This document shows positions 8,963-18,790 of a DNA stretch of 62,903 bases, in pieces. A program made the position numbers and the translations under genes. How positions within the stretch are numbered: the stretch's first letter is position 1; every line of letters starts with the position of its first letter. The stretch lies in the NCBI GenBank assembly GCA_020628545.1, contig JAHDEX010000020.1:1-62903 (forward strand), in the 5' to 3' direction. Under the pieces are notes generated by a model. That model ran no database searches, had not been told where the DNA came from, and was given only the letters and a program-made list of their open reading frames with translations. The DNA is from Paracoccaceae bacterium. GTDB taxonomy: Bacteria; Pseudomonadota; Alphaproteobacteria; Rhodobacterales; Rhodobacteraceae.

Positions 8963-10366
8963 ATGGGCGATATTCTAATCACAGACGACGAGCGCGACAT
9001 TCGAGAGCTGATCTCGGAAATCTTGATAGATGAAGGGTTTACGACGCGACTTGCAGGCACCTCAGACGAATGTATGAAGGCCATTCAGACGGAAACGCCT
9101 GCATTGATGATCCTCGATATCTGGCTGAAAGACAGTAACATGGACGGGATCGACATTCTGAAAGTCGTCAAGCGCGACTATCCGGGCGTGCCTGTGGTGA
9201 TCATCTCGGGGCATGGCAATATTGAAATCGCCGTGGCAGCCATCAAACAGGGCGCCTACGACTTCATTGAGAAGCCGTTTAACATCGACCAGTTGTTGGT
9301 GGTGATCAGACGCGCGATGGAAACGTCGCGTCTGCGTGCCGAGAATGTAGCCTTGAAGCGGGGCGAGTCAGCCAACACCGATATGTTGGGTGATAGTGCG
9401 GCGTTCCGGACTCTGAAGGCCAATCTGGATAAGGTGACGAAGTCAAATGGTCGCGTGATGCTGACTGGGCCTGCGGGCTCCGGCAAGGAGATTGCAGCGC
9501 GCTACATCCACGCGAATTCGAACCGTGCGGACGCGCCGTTTGTCACGGTCAGCTCTGCAAGTGTTGAGCCTGACCGCATGGAAGAAGTGCTTTTCGGTCG
9601 TGAAACACCCAACAATGGCGTTGAAAAGGGTCTGCTTGAGCAGGCAAATGGCGGTGTCATCTATTTCGATGAAGTTGCGGACATGCCGCTTGGCACCCAG
9701 TCAAAGATCCTGCGGGTTCTTGTGGATCAAACATTCCAACGGGTTGGCGGGACTGAAAAGGTGCAGGTTGATCTGCGTGTGATTTCAAGCACAAACAAAG
9801 ACTTGCAAGCCGAAATCGATGCGGGTGTTTTCCGTGAAGAGTTGTACCATCGTCTGAACGTGGTTCCGATCGCCGTGCCAAGCCTGGAAGAACGCCGGGA
9901 GGACATTCCTGTCCTTGCCGAATACTTCATTGGGATGCTGAACAAGGCGCAAGGTTTGCCGCTCCGCAAGTTGGCAGAGGACGCCCGCGCGCTTTTGCAG
10001 ACCATGCAATGGCCGGGGAACGTGCGCCAGCTGAAGAACGTCGTGGAACGTGTTCTTATTCTTGGTGAAAATACCTCAGATATCTCCGCCAAAGAGCTGC
10101 CGAGCGCAGAAGAAGGCCCTGTCGATGAAGGGCGGATTGTTCTTTCGGGTGGTTTGGCGACCCTGCCGCTGCGTGATGCACGGGAGCTGTTTGAGCGTGA
10201 ATATCTGCTCACGCAAATCAACCGATTTGGTGGCAATATCAGTCGTACGGCGTCCTTTGTGGGCATGGAGCGGTCAGCGCTGCACCGCAAGCTGAAGTCA
10301 TTGGGTGTCGCCACAACGAGCAAAGCGGGCGCACGCGTTGCTTACGTCGAGGGTGAAGCGTCGTGA
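8963..10366 (+). CDS. ntrX: Response regulator NtrX
   Basis: Partner of NtrY. The 467 residues comprise a receiver domain (D8/D9 pocket, phospho-site D52 in LMILDIWLKDS, conserved lysine in FIEKPF), an AAA+ domain with Walker A TGPAGSGKE and Walker B GVIYFDEVAD, and a Fis-type HTH (ISRTASFVGMERSALHRKLKSL). Where sigma-54 activators carry GAFTGA after LFG, this protein reads LFGRETPNNGVEKG, so sigma-54 contact is unlikely. ATG 8963 follows GAGGGA and lies 7 bases after ntrY. A longer open frame upstream would run inside ntrY. The stop overlaps the GTG start of trkA. Confidence 0.96.
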   Translation: MGDILITDDERDIRELISEILIDEGFTTRLAGTSDECMKAIQTETPALMILDIWLKDSNMDGIDILKVVKRDYPGVPVVIISGHGNIEIAVAAIKQGAYDFIEKPFNIDQLLVVIRRAMETSRLRAENVALKRGESANTDMLGDSAAFRTLKANLDKVTKSNGRVMLTGPAGSGKEIAARYIHANSNRADAPFVTVSSASVEPDRMEEVLFGRETPNNGVEKGLLEQANGGVIYFDEVADMPLGTQSKILRVLVDQTFQRVGGTEKVQVDLRVISSTNKDLQAEIDAGVFREELYHRLNVVPIAVPSLEERREDIPVLAEYFIGMLNKAQGLPLRKLAEDARALLQTMQWPGNVRQLKNVVERVLILGENTSDISAKELPSAEEGPVDEGRIVLSGGLATLPLRDARELFEREYLLTQINRFGGNISRTASFVGMERSALHRKLKSLGVATTSKAGARVAYVEGEAS

Positions 10367-11739
10367 AGGTCATTATCTGCGGCGCGGGCCAGGTTGGCTG
10401 GCAGATCGCGCGGCATTTATCTGGAGAACGCAATGACGTGACTGTCGTTGACAACAACCCGGACCTTGTCCGCCGTGCGACCGATACGCTCGACGTGCAG
10501 GGTGTCGCAGGGTTCGCGAGCTATCCCGATGTACTTGATCGGGCTGGTGCTGCGGATGCGGATATGATCATTGCGGCGACGCACTCCGACGAGGTCAATA
10601 TGGTCACCTGTCAGGTGGCCCATTCGGTCTTTTCCGTGCAGCGCAAGATCGCACGCTTGCGGTCGCAAAACTATCTCGATGCGATTTACTCGGATCTTTA
10701 TCGCCGAGATCACATGCCGATTGATGTGGTGATTTCGCCCGAGCAAGAGGTGGCGGAAACGGCGCTGCGTCGCCTGTCGGCGCCCGCGGCGTTCGACACA
10801 GAGGCGTTTTTGAAAAATGGCGCCCAGCTTCTTGGCCTGCTGATCGATGAAGACTGTCCTGTGATCAACACGCCGCTGCGGCAGCTGACAGAGTTGTTTT
10901 CAACATTGCGCGCCATTGTCGTGGGGATCAGGCGGGAAGGGACGTTGTTTGTCCCCGCGCCTGGGGATCAGCTTTATCCCGGCGATGAATGCTATGTCTT
11001 CTCGCATATGCAAGACACAGCGCGGACTATGGAGATCTTCGGCAAGACCCAGGTCAAGCAAGAGCGGGTCGTGGTTGTGGGCGGCGGGAATGTCGGATTG
11101 GGCGTGGCCCAGGCGCTTGAGCAGCGGGCGGAGCGCGTCCGCGTCAAGGTCATTGAGAAGGATAGGGCCCAGGCTGAGAACGCGGCTGACGCGCTCGACA
11201 GGACCATCGTTCTGCATGGCGATGGCCTTGATGAGAACCTTCTCGAAGAAGCGAACATCGCCAACGCCGACGCCATCCTTGCGGTCACCGATGATGACAA
11301 AACCAATCTTCTGACGGCCGTGCGCGCGCGTGAAATGGGCGCAAAGATGTCGATCTGTCTGATCAACGATCCGACGCTGATCCCGTTGATGGGATCATTG
11401 AAGATTGATGCTTATATCAATCCGCGCGCGACGACGGTCTCTTCCATCTTGCGGCACATCCGGCATGGGCGCGTGCAGGAGGTCTATTCCATCGGCGATG
11501 CCGAAGCGGAAATGATTGAGGCGCAGGTGCTCAGCACCTCATCAATCGCGGGCAAACGCATTAAGGACGTGGACTTTCCTGAAGGCGCAATTGTTGGTGG
11601 GATCCTGAAAGACGGCGAGGTGATCAAACCAAGCGGCGACACCCGGATCGAAGAGGGTGATTTCGTCGCCATCTTCGCCATGGCCGCCGATGTGCCTGAA
11701 ATCGAACGCTTGCTTCAGGTCACGATCGACTTCTTCTGA
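10363..11739 (+). CDS. trkA: Trk potassium uptake regulatory subunit TrkA
   Basis: Peripheral membrane protein that binds NAD(H) or ATP and gates the TrkH channel. The 458 residues form two tandem RCK modules. Each opens with a Rossmann glycine motif: CGAGQVGWQIA at residues 5-15 and GGGNVGLGVAQAL near 237. Each is followed by a TrkA-C domain. The start is GTG 10363, four bases overlapping the ntrX stop (GTGA). The stop overlaps the trkH ATG (TGATG), so nitrogen-regulator and potassium genes share a transcript, an arrangement also known in Rhodobacter and Azospirillum relatives. Confidence 0.95.
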   Translation: MKVIICGAGQVGWQIARHLSGERNDVTVVDNNPDLVRRATDTLDVQGVAGFASYPDVLDRAGAADADMIIAATHSDEVNMVTCQVAHSVFSVQRKIARLRSQNYLDAIYSDLYRRDHMPIDVVISPEQEVAETALRRLSAPAAFDTEAFLKNGAQLLGLLIDEDCPVINTPLRQLTELFSTLRAIVVGIRREGTLFVPAPGDQLYPGDECYVFSHMQDTARTMEIFGKTQVKQERVVVVGGGNVGLGVAQALEQRAERVRVKVIEKDRAQAENAADALDRTIVLHGDGLDENLLEEANIANADAILAVTDDDKTNLLTAVRAREMGAKMSICLINDPTLIPLMGSLKIDAYINPRATTVSSILRHIRHGRVQEVYSIGDAEAEMIEAQVLSTSSIAGKRIKDVDFPEGAIVGGILKDGEVIKPSGDTRIEEGDFVAIFAMAADVPEIERLLQVTIDFF

Positions 11740-13265
11740 TGCGCGCCACTCTCGCTCAGCTTCCCTTCTTTGTCGTGCTCATGGGGCTGAGCGCGGTTGC
11801 GATGATTTTCCCTGCAGCTTTCGGGCTTTACCTGGAAGACTTCACGGAAATGCGGGTGTTCTTTTACGGCTTCATCCTTTTCAGTTTTCTCACTGTCGTG
11901 CTGGGCCTTGCGACGCGGAACAACAATCCGCGTAACCCAGCACTAAGCCAGCTTCTGACGCTGGTCGCCGCCTACGCGCTTTTGCCGGTGATGCTGGCGG
12001 TGCCGTTTTATGAATCGGTTGAAACAACCACATTGCTGGCCGCCTGGTTCGAAATGGTGTCGAGTTTCACGACAACTGGCGCCACGCTTTTTGACGGGCA
12101 AACGATTCTGTCGCCTGCACTGCATCTTTGGCGCGCGATGGTCGGGTGGATGGGTGGTTTGCTGATCTGGGTGGCCGCTTTTGCAATCTTCGCCCCGATG
12201 AACCTTGGCGGGTTCGAAGTCCGCTCACTGGCAGAGGGGCGCAGCAATGTTGTGACAGGGTCCGCGACAGTCGGACGACATGAACTGGAGGCGGAGTCAC
12301 GGCTCAACCGGTTCCTCTTCCTCCTCGCGCCGATCTACGTGTCGTTGACGGCCATTTTGTGGATTGGCCTCATGTTCTTGGGGGAATACCCCTATGTGGC
12401 GCTGTGCCATGCGATGTCGGTGCTGTCGACGTCGGGGATCACGCCAGTGGATGGTCTTTATTTCTCGGCGTCGGGATTCTGGGGCGAAGCGCTTATCTTC
12501 TGCTTCTTTGCCTTCGCGATTAGCCGCCTTGCCTTCAGTCGCGGGATCAATGGTGAGGATGAGGGGACATGGGCGGAGGACCCCGAATTTCGGATGGCCG
12601 CGGGCTTGATCGTCCTTGCGACAGCTTTTCTGTTTCTGCGGCACTTCGTTGGCGAGATTGAAGGGATCACGGCAGCGACGCCGATTGAGACTGTTCAAGC
12701 CTTTTGGGGCGCTCTTTTTACGGTGACGTCTTTCCTGACGACGACAGGGTTCGAGTCCGGGTATTGGGACGTCGCGACCGATTGGTCACGTCTTGATACG
12801 CCAGGGCTTCTGCTTCTGGGGCTTGCCTTGATCGGGGGCGGTGTTGCCACGACAGCAGGTGGTGTGAAGCTCCTGCGCGTATTTGCCCTTTATCGACATA
12901 GCGAGCGTGAGCTGGAACGGCTGGTGCATCCATCATCGATTGGTGGTGGCGGGAAAGAAGCGCGGAACATCCGCCGAAAAGGGGCCTACATTTCGTGGAT
13001 TTTCTTTATGATGTTCGCGATCAGCGTCACCGTCGTGATGCTTTTGCTATCGCTGACGGGTGTGACTTTTGCAGATGCGATGGTTCTTGCGATCTCTGCC
13101 TTGTCGACAACCGGGCCGCTGGCCACGATCGCTGCAGAATCGCCCATTTCGTACTCAGAGATCCCGAACCTCGCGAAGATCGTTCTGGCGGCTGCGATGG
13201 TGCTCGGGCGGCTCGAGACTTTGGCGATCATCGCCTTGTTTAACCCGGAGTTTTGGCGCAAGTAG
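11739..13265 (+). CDS. trkH: Trk potassium uptake channel subunit TrkH
   Basis: Membrane channel subunit for K+ import. At 508 residues it has the family's repeated M1-P-M2 hairpins with many hydrophobic helices. The selectivity-filter loops are visible as SSFTTTGAT, SVLSTSGITPVDG, TSFLTTTGFES and SALSTTGPLATIA, each with the conserved glycine. Translation is coupled to trkA through TGATG. The next gene, hfq, starts 127 bases further on; I saw no strong terminator in that gap. Confidence 0.95.
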   Translation: MRATLAQLPFFVVLMGLSAVAMIFPAAFGLYLEDFTEMRVFFYGFILFSFLTVVLGLATRNNNPRNPALSQLLTLVAAYALLPVMLAVPFYESVETTTLLAAWFEMVSSFTTTGATLFDGQTILSPALHLWRAMVGWMGGLLIWVAAFAIFAPMNLGGFEVRSLAEGRSNVVTGSATVGRHELEAESRLNRFLFLLAPIYVSLTAILWIGLMFLGEYPYVALCHAMSVLSTSGITPVDGLYFSASGFWGEALIFCFFAFAISRLAFSRGINGEDEGTWAEDPEFRMAAGLIVLATAFLFLRHFVGEIEGITAATPIETVQAFWGALFTVTSFLTTTGFESGYWDVATDWSRLDTPGLLLLGLALIGGGVATTAGGVKLLRVFALYRHSERELERLVHPSSIGGGGKEARNIRRKGAYISWIFFMMFAISVTVVMLLLSLTGVTFADAMVLAISALSTTGPLATIAAESPISYSEIPNLAKIVLAAAMVLGRLETLAIIALFNPEFWRK

Positions 13266-13392
13266 GGTACAGAGAACACGAGCTGCAACACCTTGAACTT
13301 TTGGGGTTTCAACTCCCAGATCGTCGCGACATACTGCGCGTATCGTGAGGACGGTCGCGTTGCGGCCAACAATAACAAAAAAGGTTCAAGCA

Positions 13393-13626
13393 ATGGCCTC
13401 TGACAAAGCGAATCTTCAGGACGCATTCCTCAATCATGTGCGCAAAGTGAAGGTTCCAGTGACTATTTTTCTGGTCAATGGCGTCAAATTACAGGGCGTG
13501 ATCACGTGGTTCGACAGCTTCTGTGTGCTGCTGCGCCGCGATGGACAATCGCAGCTTGTTTACAAGAGCGCGATTTCAACAATCATGCCAGCCCAACCCA
13601 TCTCACTTTATGAAGGTGAAGAGTAA
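13393..13626 (+). CDS. hfq: RNA chaperone Hfq
   Basis: Hexameric Sm-like protein that pairs small RNAs with mRNAs. The 77 residues contain the full Sm1 motif (about 10-50: [20 protein letters not shown] then QGVITWFD) and the Sm2 region with VYKSAISTI. The C-terminal tail is short, as in other alphaproteobacteria. ATG 13393 is preceded by AAGG. A longer open frame to 13345 exists but has no family counterpart. Hfq lies at the same place, after ntrYX-trkAH, in Rhodobacter, where it was called nrfA. It is followed by hflX after two bases. Confidence 0.97.
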   Translation: MASDKANLQDAFLNHVRKVKVPVTIFLVNGVKLQGVITWFDSFCVLLRRDGQSQLVYKSAISTIMPAQPISLYEGEE

Positions 13627-13628
13627 GC

Positions 13629-14903
13629 TTGCTTTCACATGACCGGCCAATCACCCGGGCGTGGGTGATCCACCCGGAGGTGAAATCAAACCCAGACCGC
13701 CGGGCGGCGGAACCCGCTTTGGAAGAGGGCGTGTCGCTTGCGGCTGCTTTGCCAGACCTGGAGGTGGTCGGAGCCGGCGTTGTGCCGCTGCCAAAAGTGC
13801 ATCCCGGAAAGTTATTTGGCACCGGCAAGATCGCAGAACTGCGACATGTGTTTCACGATGCGGAGGTTGAATTGGTGCTTGTCGACGGGCCGCTCACACC
13901 TGTTCAGCAGCGCAATCTTGAAAAGGAATGGGATGTCAAAATCCTCGACCGCACGGGTTTGATCCTTGAAATCTTCAGCGACCGTGCACGCACAGCAGAA
14001 GGCGTTTTGCAGGTTGAAATGGCGGCCCTGTCTTATCAGCGGACACGGCTTGTGCGGGCCTGGACCCACCTTGAGCGGCAGCGCGGTGGGCTTGGGTTCG
14101 TGGGTGGTCCCGGTGAGACGCAGATCGAGGCGGACCGGCGTGCCATCGACATGCAGTTGAAGGCGTTGCGCCAGCAGCTTGATAAGGTTGTCAAAACGCG
14201 GACGTTGCACCGCGCAGCGCGGGCGAAGGTGCCATTCCCAATTATTGCATTGGTTGGCTACACCAACGCCGGGAAATCGACACTGTTTAACCGCCTGACG
14301 GGGGCGGAGGTTTTTGCGAAGGATATGTTGTTCGCAACGCTGGACCCGACCATGCGCAAGATCCAACTGCCATCAGGCGACGACGTCATCATGTCAGATA
14401 CTGTGGGTTTTATCAGTGACTTGCCAACCGAACTTGTCGCGGCATTTCGGGCCACATTGGAAGAAGTGCTCGACGCCGATTTGATCGTGCATGTGCGCGA
14501 TATCAGCCACCCGCAGACGGAAGAGCAGGCAGAAGACGTCAACCAGATCCTGACGTCGCTTGGTGTCGCTGAGGGGGCACCGATACTAGAGGTCTGGAAC
14601 AAGATCGATCAGCTTGATCAGGACGCTGCCGATGCAGTGATGACCAAGGCAGATCGCACCGAGGACTTGTTTGCGGTTTCCGCCGTCACAGGGGCGCGAA
14701 TGGACGGGCTGCTGGCGGCGATGGCCGAGAAGGTCAAAGATCCGAGGTCAGAGGCAGAGCTTGCTTTGACCTTTGCGCAGGGGCGCGAGAGGGCATGGTT
14801 GTTCGATCAGGGTGTTGTGCTGGACGAGACGCAGGTAGATGACGGGTATCGCTTGAAAGTGCTCTGGACGGCTTTGCAGCAGGAACGCTTCGCCCGCCTT
14901 TAG
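13629..14903 (+). CDS. hflX: Ribosome-associated GTPase HflX
   Basis: GTPase that splits stalled ribosomes, especially after heat stress. Its 424 residues comprise the N-terminal HflX domain (GTGKIAEL, then VELVLVDGPLTPVQQRNLE), the Gly-rich GGLGFVGGPGETQIE linker and the GTP-binding domain. That domain shows G1 GYTNAGKST (about 209), G3 DTVGF, and G4 NKID. The start codon is TTG at 13629, supported by the strong GAAGGTGAAGAG ribosome site and by good N-terminal conservation. No ATG fits in frame. It forms an hfq-hflX unit and ends two bases from the convergent acylase gene. Confidence 0.94.
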   Translation: MLSHDRPITRAWVIHPEVKSNPDRRAAEPALEEGVSLAAALPDLEVVGAGVVPLPKVHPGKLFGTGKIAELRHVFHDAEVELVLVDGPLTPVQQRNLEKEWDVKILDRTGLILEIFSDRARTAEGVLQVEMAALSYQRTRLVRAWTHLERQRGGLGFVGGPGETQIEADRRAIDMQLKALRQQLDKVVKTRTLHRAARAKVPFPIIALVGYTNAGKSTLFNRLTGAEVFAKDMLFATLDPTMRKIQLPSGDDVIMSDTVGFISDLPTELVAAFRATLEEVLDADLIVHVRDISHPQTEEQAEDVNQILTSLGVAEGAPILEVWNKIDQLDQDAADAVMTKADRTEDLFAVSAVTGARMDGLLAAMAEKVKDPRSEAELALTFAQGRERAWLFDQGVVLDETQVDDGYRLKVLWTALQQERFARL

Positions 14904-14905
14904 TC

Positions 14906-17368
14906 TTACTGCGCAGGCAACAATCGCGTTACGCCAACCGCAGCGGCCTGCGCTAGTGCGGGATCGAGCGACATCGGGACGTATTCGCCGCGACGCCACA
15001 GTTCACCTAGGTTGTCGTAGTATCGTGACAGCGGATGACCGGATTGGCCGGTGGCTGTGACAAAGACCGAACTGTCAGGGTCTGCGAAGTCATAGACGCC
15101 TCGATAACCGGCGGCATGCACATTCTGGAACGGGAACGGATCGACACCAGACGTGCGGCCGCGCTGCAATGTGTTGTCGCCACCAGAGGTGGATTGACGA
15201 ATGTTGACGAACCAGCTGAGCAACGGAACCTCACCCAGCACCTGATGGTCGTGTGTCGCCTGATGCGCGTCGCCCCAACGGAGAGAGGCGATTGTGGTGC
15301 CGTGGTTTTCGTCGATCCAGATCAGGGCATCGTCGAGGGCGAGGCGACTGATATCGGTGCAAGTTTCAATCGGTGCGGACTGAATGATGTCGCACCACGC
15401 GCTTGCCCCGTCGATGTCGCGGAACACCCGCTCGATGAAAAGCGGGTTGGTATGTGTGAACTCGCTGAATAGCCCACCCAACTCATCCTGCGCCAGACGC
15501 GCATTCAGCGCGCGCAGCCAGGCGGCGTAGATGAGGGGTTCCGGCAGATGCTCGTTCATCTCACCGTTCCAGTTCGCGAGCAGGTCAAGCGCCACTTGCC
15601 GCCGCCGTTCCGGTGTGCCGTCCGGTGCAGCCTCGCCCGTGAACCAAAGGTCGGCCCCAATCAGTGGCAGTAGCGCGCGTGCGGTAAAGCTCACGGTGTC
15701 GAGTTGCGCTTCGATGAAGCTTTCCCGCGTGTGAACCTCTCGCGCTTGCATCAGGCGGCGCCACCGGAAGATCCGCTGGCTGTCGCCCCAGGTGTGGCTG
15801 AGATGGTCAGGGAAGGGTGCATCAAGCGTTTTGTTGTTGGTGTTCCCAAGGATATCACCCTCAGGCTCTTCAAAGACCGGGTTGGCATCAGGCGGCTGAA
15901 ACCCATCCCAACGGTTGGTCGGGATGTAGCCATAGCTTGGCAGACGCCCCTGCGCCTGATGGGCCGCATTGCGGTTGGGGATGGCCCCGATAACTTTCAT
16001 GCCAATCTGCGTTCGGTCCACGACTGTCAGGTTTTGCGACGGCGCGATGAAGGCTTCGGACGCGGCGAAGGCCTCAACAATCGACCGCGCCTGCATCAGC
16101 CGAATGCCCGCCGTCAGCGTTGTGTCGTCGGGAGACAGGGCCGTCCACGACAAGGCAGCGACATGACCTTGCGGCGTGATTGTGCCAAGGTCGTATTGGT
16201 CCGGGTCCAGCACCGGTCCGTTCTCTGTCCATCGGAGTTGCAGCGTGACAGCAGAACCGTCTTTGACTGGAATGATACTGTCGCGTGTCCTGAACTGCGC
16301 CCAACCGTTCGGCGTGCGATAAGCGGCAGGATCGTCCGGGTTCACCTCTTCAATAAAAAGGTCCTGATCGTCGAGATAGCTAGAGGTGATCCCCCAACCC
16401 AACCGGTCGCTGCGCCCAGTAAGGACGAGCGGAACACCGGGAATGGTGCCGCCGATCACACCACCGGATTGCAGCTCCAGCCGGGCAAGATACCAGACTG
16501 TCGGTGCCGTCAGGCCAAGGTGCGGATCGTTTGCAAGGAGCGTGCCGCCCGATGCCGACCGTTGTGGCCCGGCAGCCCAAGCATTTGACGCCCCCGCAAG
16601 CGGCGCGGGTTTCACAGGCGACAGCGGATCGTAGGGCGGGCGCATGTTTTCGGCGTACCGCGGCAGGCCCGGCATCATCGCAGCATAGTCGGGCAAGGCC
16701 GCGATGCCCTCACCCGGTACGTCTGGTAAGATGTCAAACACACGCTCGGGGTCGATGGTCAGCGACGTGCGAGCGCGCAGTACCTCGTGTTCCAGATGCG
16801 AGGACAATTGCAGCGCCATGACTTTGATAATAGCGATGCTGTCAGCAGGCTCCCAGGGCGAGATTGGGTGGTTGAAGAGCCACATCTCGGGCGCGCCCCG
16901 ACCACGCGCCCCGGCAGCAACTTCTTGCAGCCAGCTGTTGACGCCATCGGCGTAAGCCTCAAGCGCGGCCGTCGTCTCTTCGTCCTGATCCGGAACAGAA
17001 GCAATCGCGGTATTGTAGAGGTCCAGCCTGCGCAGCAGCTTGTCGATTGGCAAAGTGCGTTCGCCGAAGAGTTCCGACAGGCGACCCTGAGCCGTGCGAC
17101 GCAGCTGAATCATCTGCCACATGCGGTCTTGTGCGTGGGCGTAACCCAGGGCGTGAAATACGTCCGTATCAGAGCTGCCGAAAATATGCGGCACGTTGGC
17201 GTTGTCGCGAATAATCTCAACCGGTGCCGCGATGCCTGCGACCGTTGTGGTTTGGTTGTAGTCGGGCAGGGAGCGCGAGGCGAAATAGTAAGTCAGCGCA
17301 AATGTGGCCACCACCAGCACCAGAAGCGCTGTCGCCAAACGCAACAACCAACGAAACAGAAGGGCCAT
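14906..17368 (-). CDS. Penicillin acylase-family (S45) Ntn-hydrolase
   Basis: An 820-residue member of the family that includes penicillin G acylases and N-acyl-homoserine-lactone acylases. These are made as one chain and self-cleave before a serine that becomes the catalytic N-terminus. Here that serine is S261 in LAGASNAWAAG. Upstream is an alpha-chain-like part with YAHAQDRMWQM (about 76-86) and downstream the beta chain with LLANDPHLGL. Residues 8-30 form one hydrophobic segment, either a signal or a membrane anchor, so action is periplasmic. It follows livM by 60 bases on the same strand, so co-transcription is likely. The true substrate (amide or acyl-homoserine lactone) cannot be read from sequence. 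Confidence 0.9.
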   Translation of the reverse strand: MALLFRWLLRLATALLVLVVATFALTYYFASRSLPDYNQTTTVAGIAAPVEIIRDNANVPHIFGSSDTDVFHALGYAHAQDRMWQMIQLRRTAQGRLSELFGERTLPIDKLLRRLDLYNTAIASVPDQDEETTAALEAYADGVNSWLQEVAAGARGRGAPEMWLFNHPISPWEPADSIAIIKVMALQLSSHLEHEVLRARTSLTIDPERVFDILPDVPGEGIAALPDYAAMMPGLPRYAENMRPPYDPLSPVKPAPLAGASNAWAAGPQRSASGGTLLANDPHLGLTAPTVWYLARLELQSGGVIGGTIPGVPLVLTGRSDRLGWGITSSYLDDQDLFIEEVNPDDPAAYRTPNGWAQFRTRDSIIPVKDGSAVTLQLRWTENGPVLDPDQYDLGTITPQGHVAALSWTALSPDDTTLTAGIRLMQARSIVEAFAASEAFIAPSQNLTVVDRTQIGMKVIGAIPNRNAAHQAQGRLPSYGYIPTNRWDGFQPPDANPVFEEPEGDILGNTNNKTLDAPFPDHLSHTWGDSQRIFRWRRLMQAREVHTRESFIEAQLDTVSFTARALLPLIGADLWFTGEAAPDGTPERRRQVALDLLANWNGEMNEHLPEPLIYAAWLRALNARLAQDELGGLFSEFTHTNPLFIERVFRDIDGASAWCDIIQSAPIETCTDISRLALDDALIWIDENHGTTIASLRWGDAHQATHDHQVLGEVPLLSWFVNIRQSTSGGDNTLQRGRTSGVDPFPFQNVHAAGYRGVYDFADPDSSVFVTATGQSGHPLSRYYDNLGELWRRGEYVPMSLDPALAQAAAVGVTRLLPAQ

Positions 17369-17428
17369 GCAGTCTCCGTCAGGCTCAGGTCCGCCCGTAT
17401 TTAGCGAACCCCGGCCCCTTGGACCATC

Positions 17429-18790
17429 CTACTTTTCAGGCATCAACCCACGAGGGCTAAAGCGCAACACCAGCAGCATGACCACGCCCATTGTCAGAAG
17501 ACGCATGTGGGCCCCGAACTCTGCCATACGAATTGCAAACCAGTTCTGTGGGTCAAGGCCCGCGGTTGTGACCTCAGCGACCCAGAGGCCAAGTGGTTCG
17601 ACCATCACCCAAAGCCACCAGATCAAAAACCCGCCGAGCACCGCGCCGAAGTTGTTGCCTGATCCACCCACGATCACCATCACCCAGATGAGGAATGTAA
17701 AGCGTAGAGGTTGGTAAGAGGTCGGGGTAAGCTGCCCGTCCAGCGTCACCAGCATCGCGCCCGCAATCCCACACAGCGCAGAGCCAAGGATGAAGATCTG
17801 CAGGTGTCGCGCTGTGACGTTCTTGCCCATCGCGCGGGCAGCCGTTTCATTGTCACGGATCGCGCGCATCATGCGGCCCCATGGGGATTTTAGCGCGAGT
17901 TGTGCGAGGATCAGCAAAACAATCAAGAATGCTGCGAAGAAGAGCGAATAGCCGATCTTCACCCAGATGGTGGAGGCTGTCACAGGGTCGAGGCCCCAGC
18001 CTGCCGCGCTTTCCACAAAGCTTGGATCGTTTTGCAGGTCGATCTCATAAGGCACCGGACGCGGCACACCGGTGACGTTTTTCACGCCACGTGCCAACCA
18101 GTCCTCGTTCTTCATCACCGCAATGATGATCTCGGAAATGCCGAGCGTTGCAATGGCAAGGTAATCGGAGCGCAAACCAAGGGCTGTCTTGCCGATCACC
18201 CAGGCTGCACCTGCCGCGAGCAGACCTCCGACTGGCCAAGCAATCACGGTCATCCAGCCCCAGGCGCGGTAGTTCTCGCCGCCAAAGTTCAGACCACCGA
18301 TATGTCCGGTGGATGCCGGGTTGATTGCTTCAACCCGACCGACGGCGGGGTCGAAAATGCTACGGAACAGGAAGAACCCGATCACAAGGATCGCGATCGT
18401 GGCCCCTGCGCGCGCCCAGCCTTCTGGCATCCGTGCGCGGACCAGAACTGTCAGCACCAATGTTGCGGCGCCCATCAGCAGCCCCAACATGATTTGCCAA
18501 CCGCCTGCGGCCATGGCCCCTTCAGTCGGGGGCATCGCCACAAGCACGGCAGCCAATCCGCCCAGCGCCACAAAGCCCATGACGCCCACATTAAAAAGGC
18601 CCGCAAAGCCCCATTGCAGGTTCACGCCCAGCGCCATGATCGCGCTGATCAATGCGAAGTTCAGCATGGTAAGTGTCGAATTCCACGACCCGCTGAATAT
18701 CCAGAAGTCGGTGGAGCCTTCGAGGATATAAAGAAGCGCTACGACCAGAACGAGGAAGGTATTGCGCAGAACTGTGGTTGTATCGGTCAT
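17429..18790 (-). CDS. livM: Branched-chain amino-acid-type ABC permease LivM
   Basis: One of two membrane subunits of a LivFGHM-type importer. The 453 residues form many helices and carry the family stretch LRSDYLAIATLGISEII, and the EAA-like loop NETAARAMGKNV that contacts the ATPase. It is longer than classical LivM (about 320-430), with an extra hydrophobic segment around residues 95-150 and a long loop before the DPxFVESAAGW region. Its ATG overlaps the livH stop (ATGA). Substrate specificity is not readable from the permease. Confidence 0.92.
   Translation of the reverse strand: MTDTTTVLRNTFLVLVVALLYILEGSTDFWIFSGSWNSTLTMLNFALISAIMALGVNLQWGFAGLFNVGVMGFVALGGLAAVLVAMPPTEGAMAAGGWQIMLGLLMGAATLVLTVLVRARMPEGWARAGATIAILVIGFFLFRSIFDPAVGRVEAINPASTGHIGGLNFGGENYRAWGWMTVIAWPVGGLLAAGAAWVIGKTALGLRSDYLAIATLGISEIIIAVMKNEDWLARGVKNVTGVPRPVPYEIDLQNDPSFVESAAGWGLDPVTASTIWVKIGYSLFFAAFLIVLLILAQLALKSPWGRMMRAIRDNETAARAMGKNVTARHLQIFILGSALCGIAGAMLVTLDGQLTPTSYQPLRFTFLIWVMVIVGGSGNNFGAVLGGFLIWWLWVMVEPLGLWVAEVTTAGLDPQNWFAIRMAEFGAHMRLLTMGVVMLLVLRFSPRGLMPEK

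Noticed and set aside
13321..13360. CGCGAC/GTCGCG arms before hfq
   Set aside because: Only six pairs with a loop above 20 bases; likely chance in GC-rich DNA.
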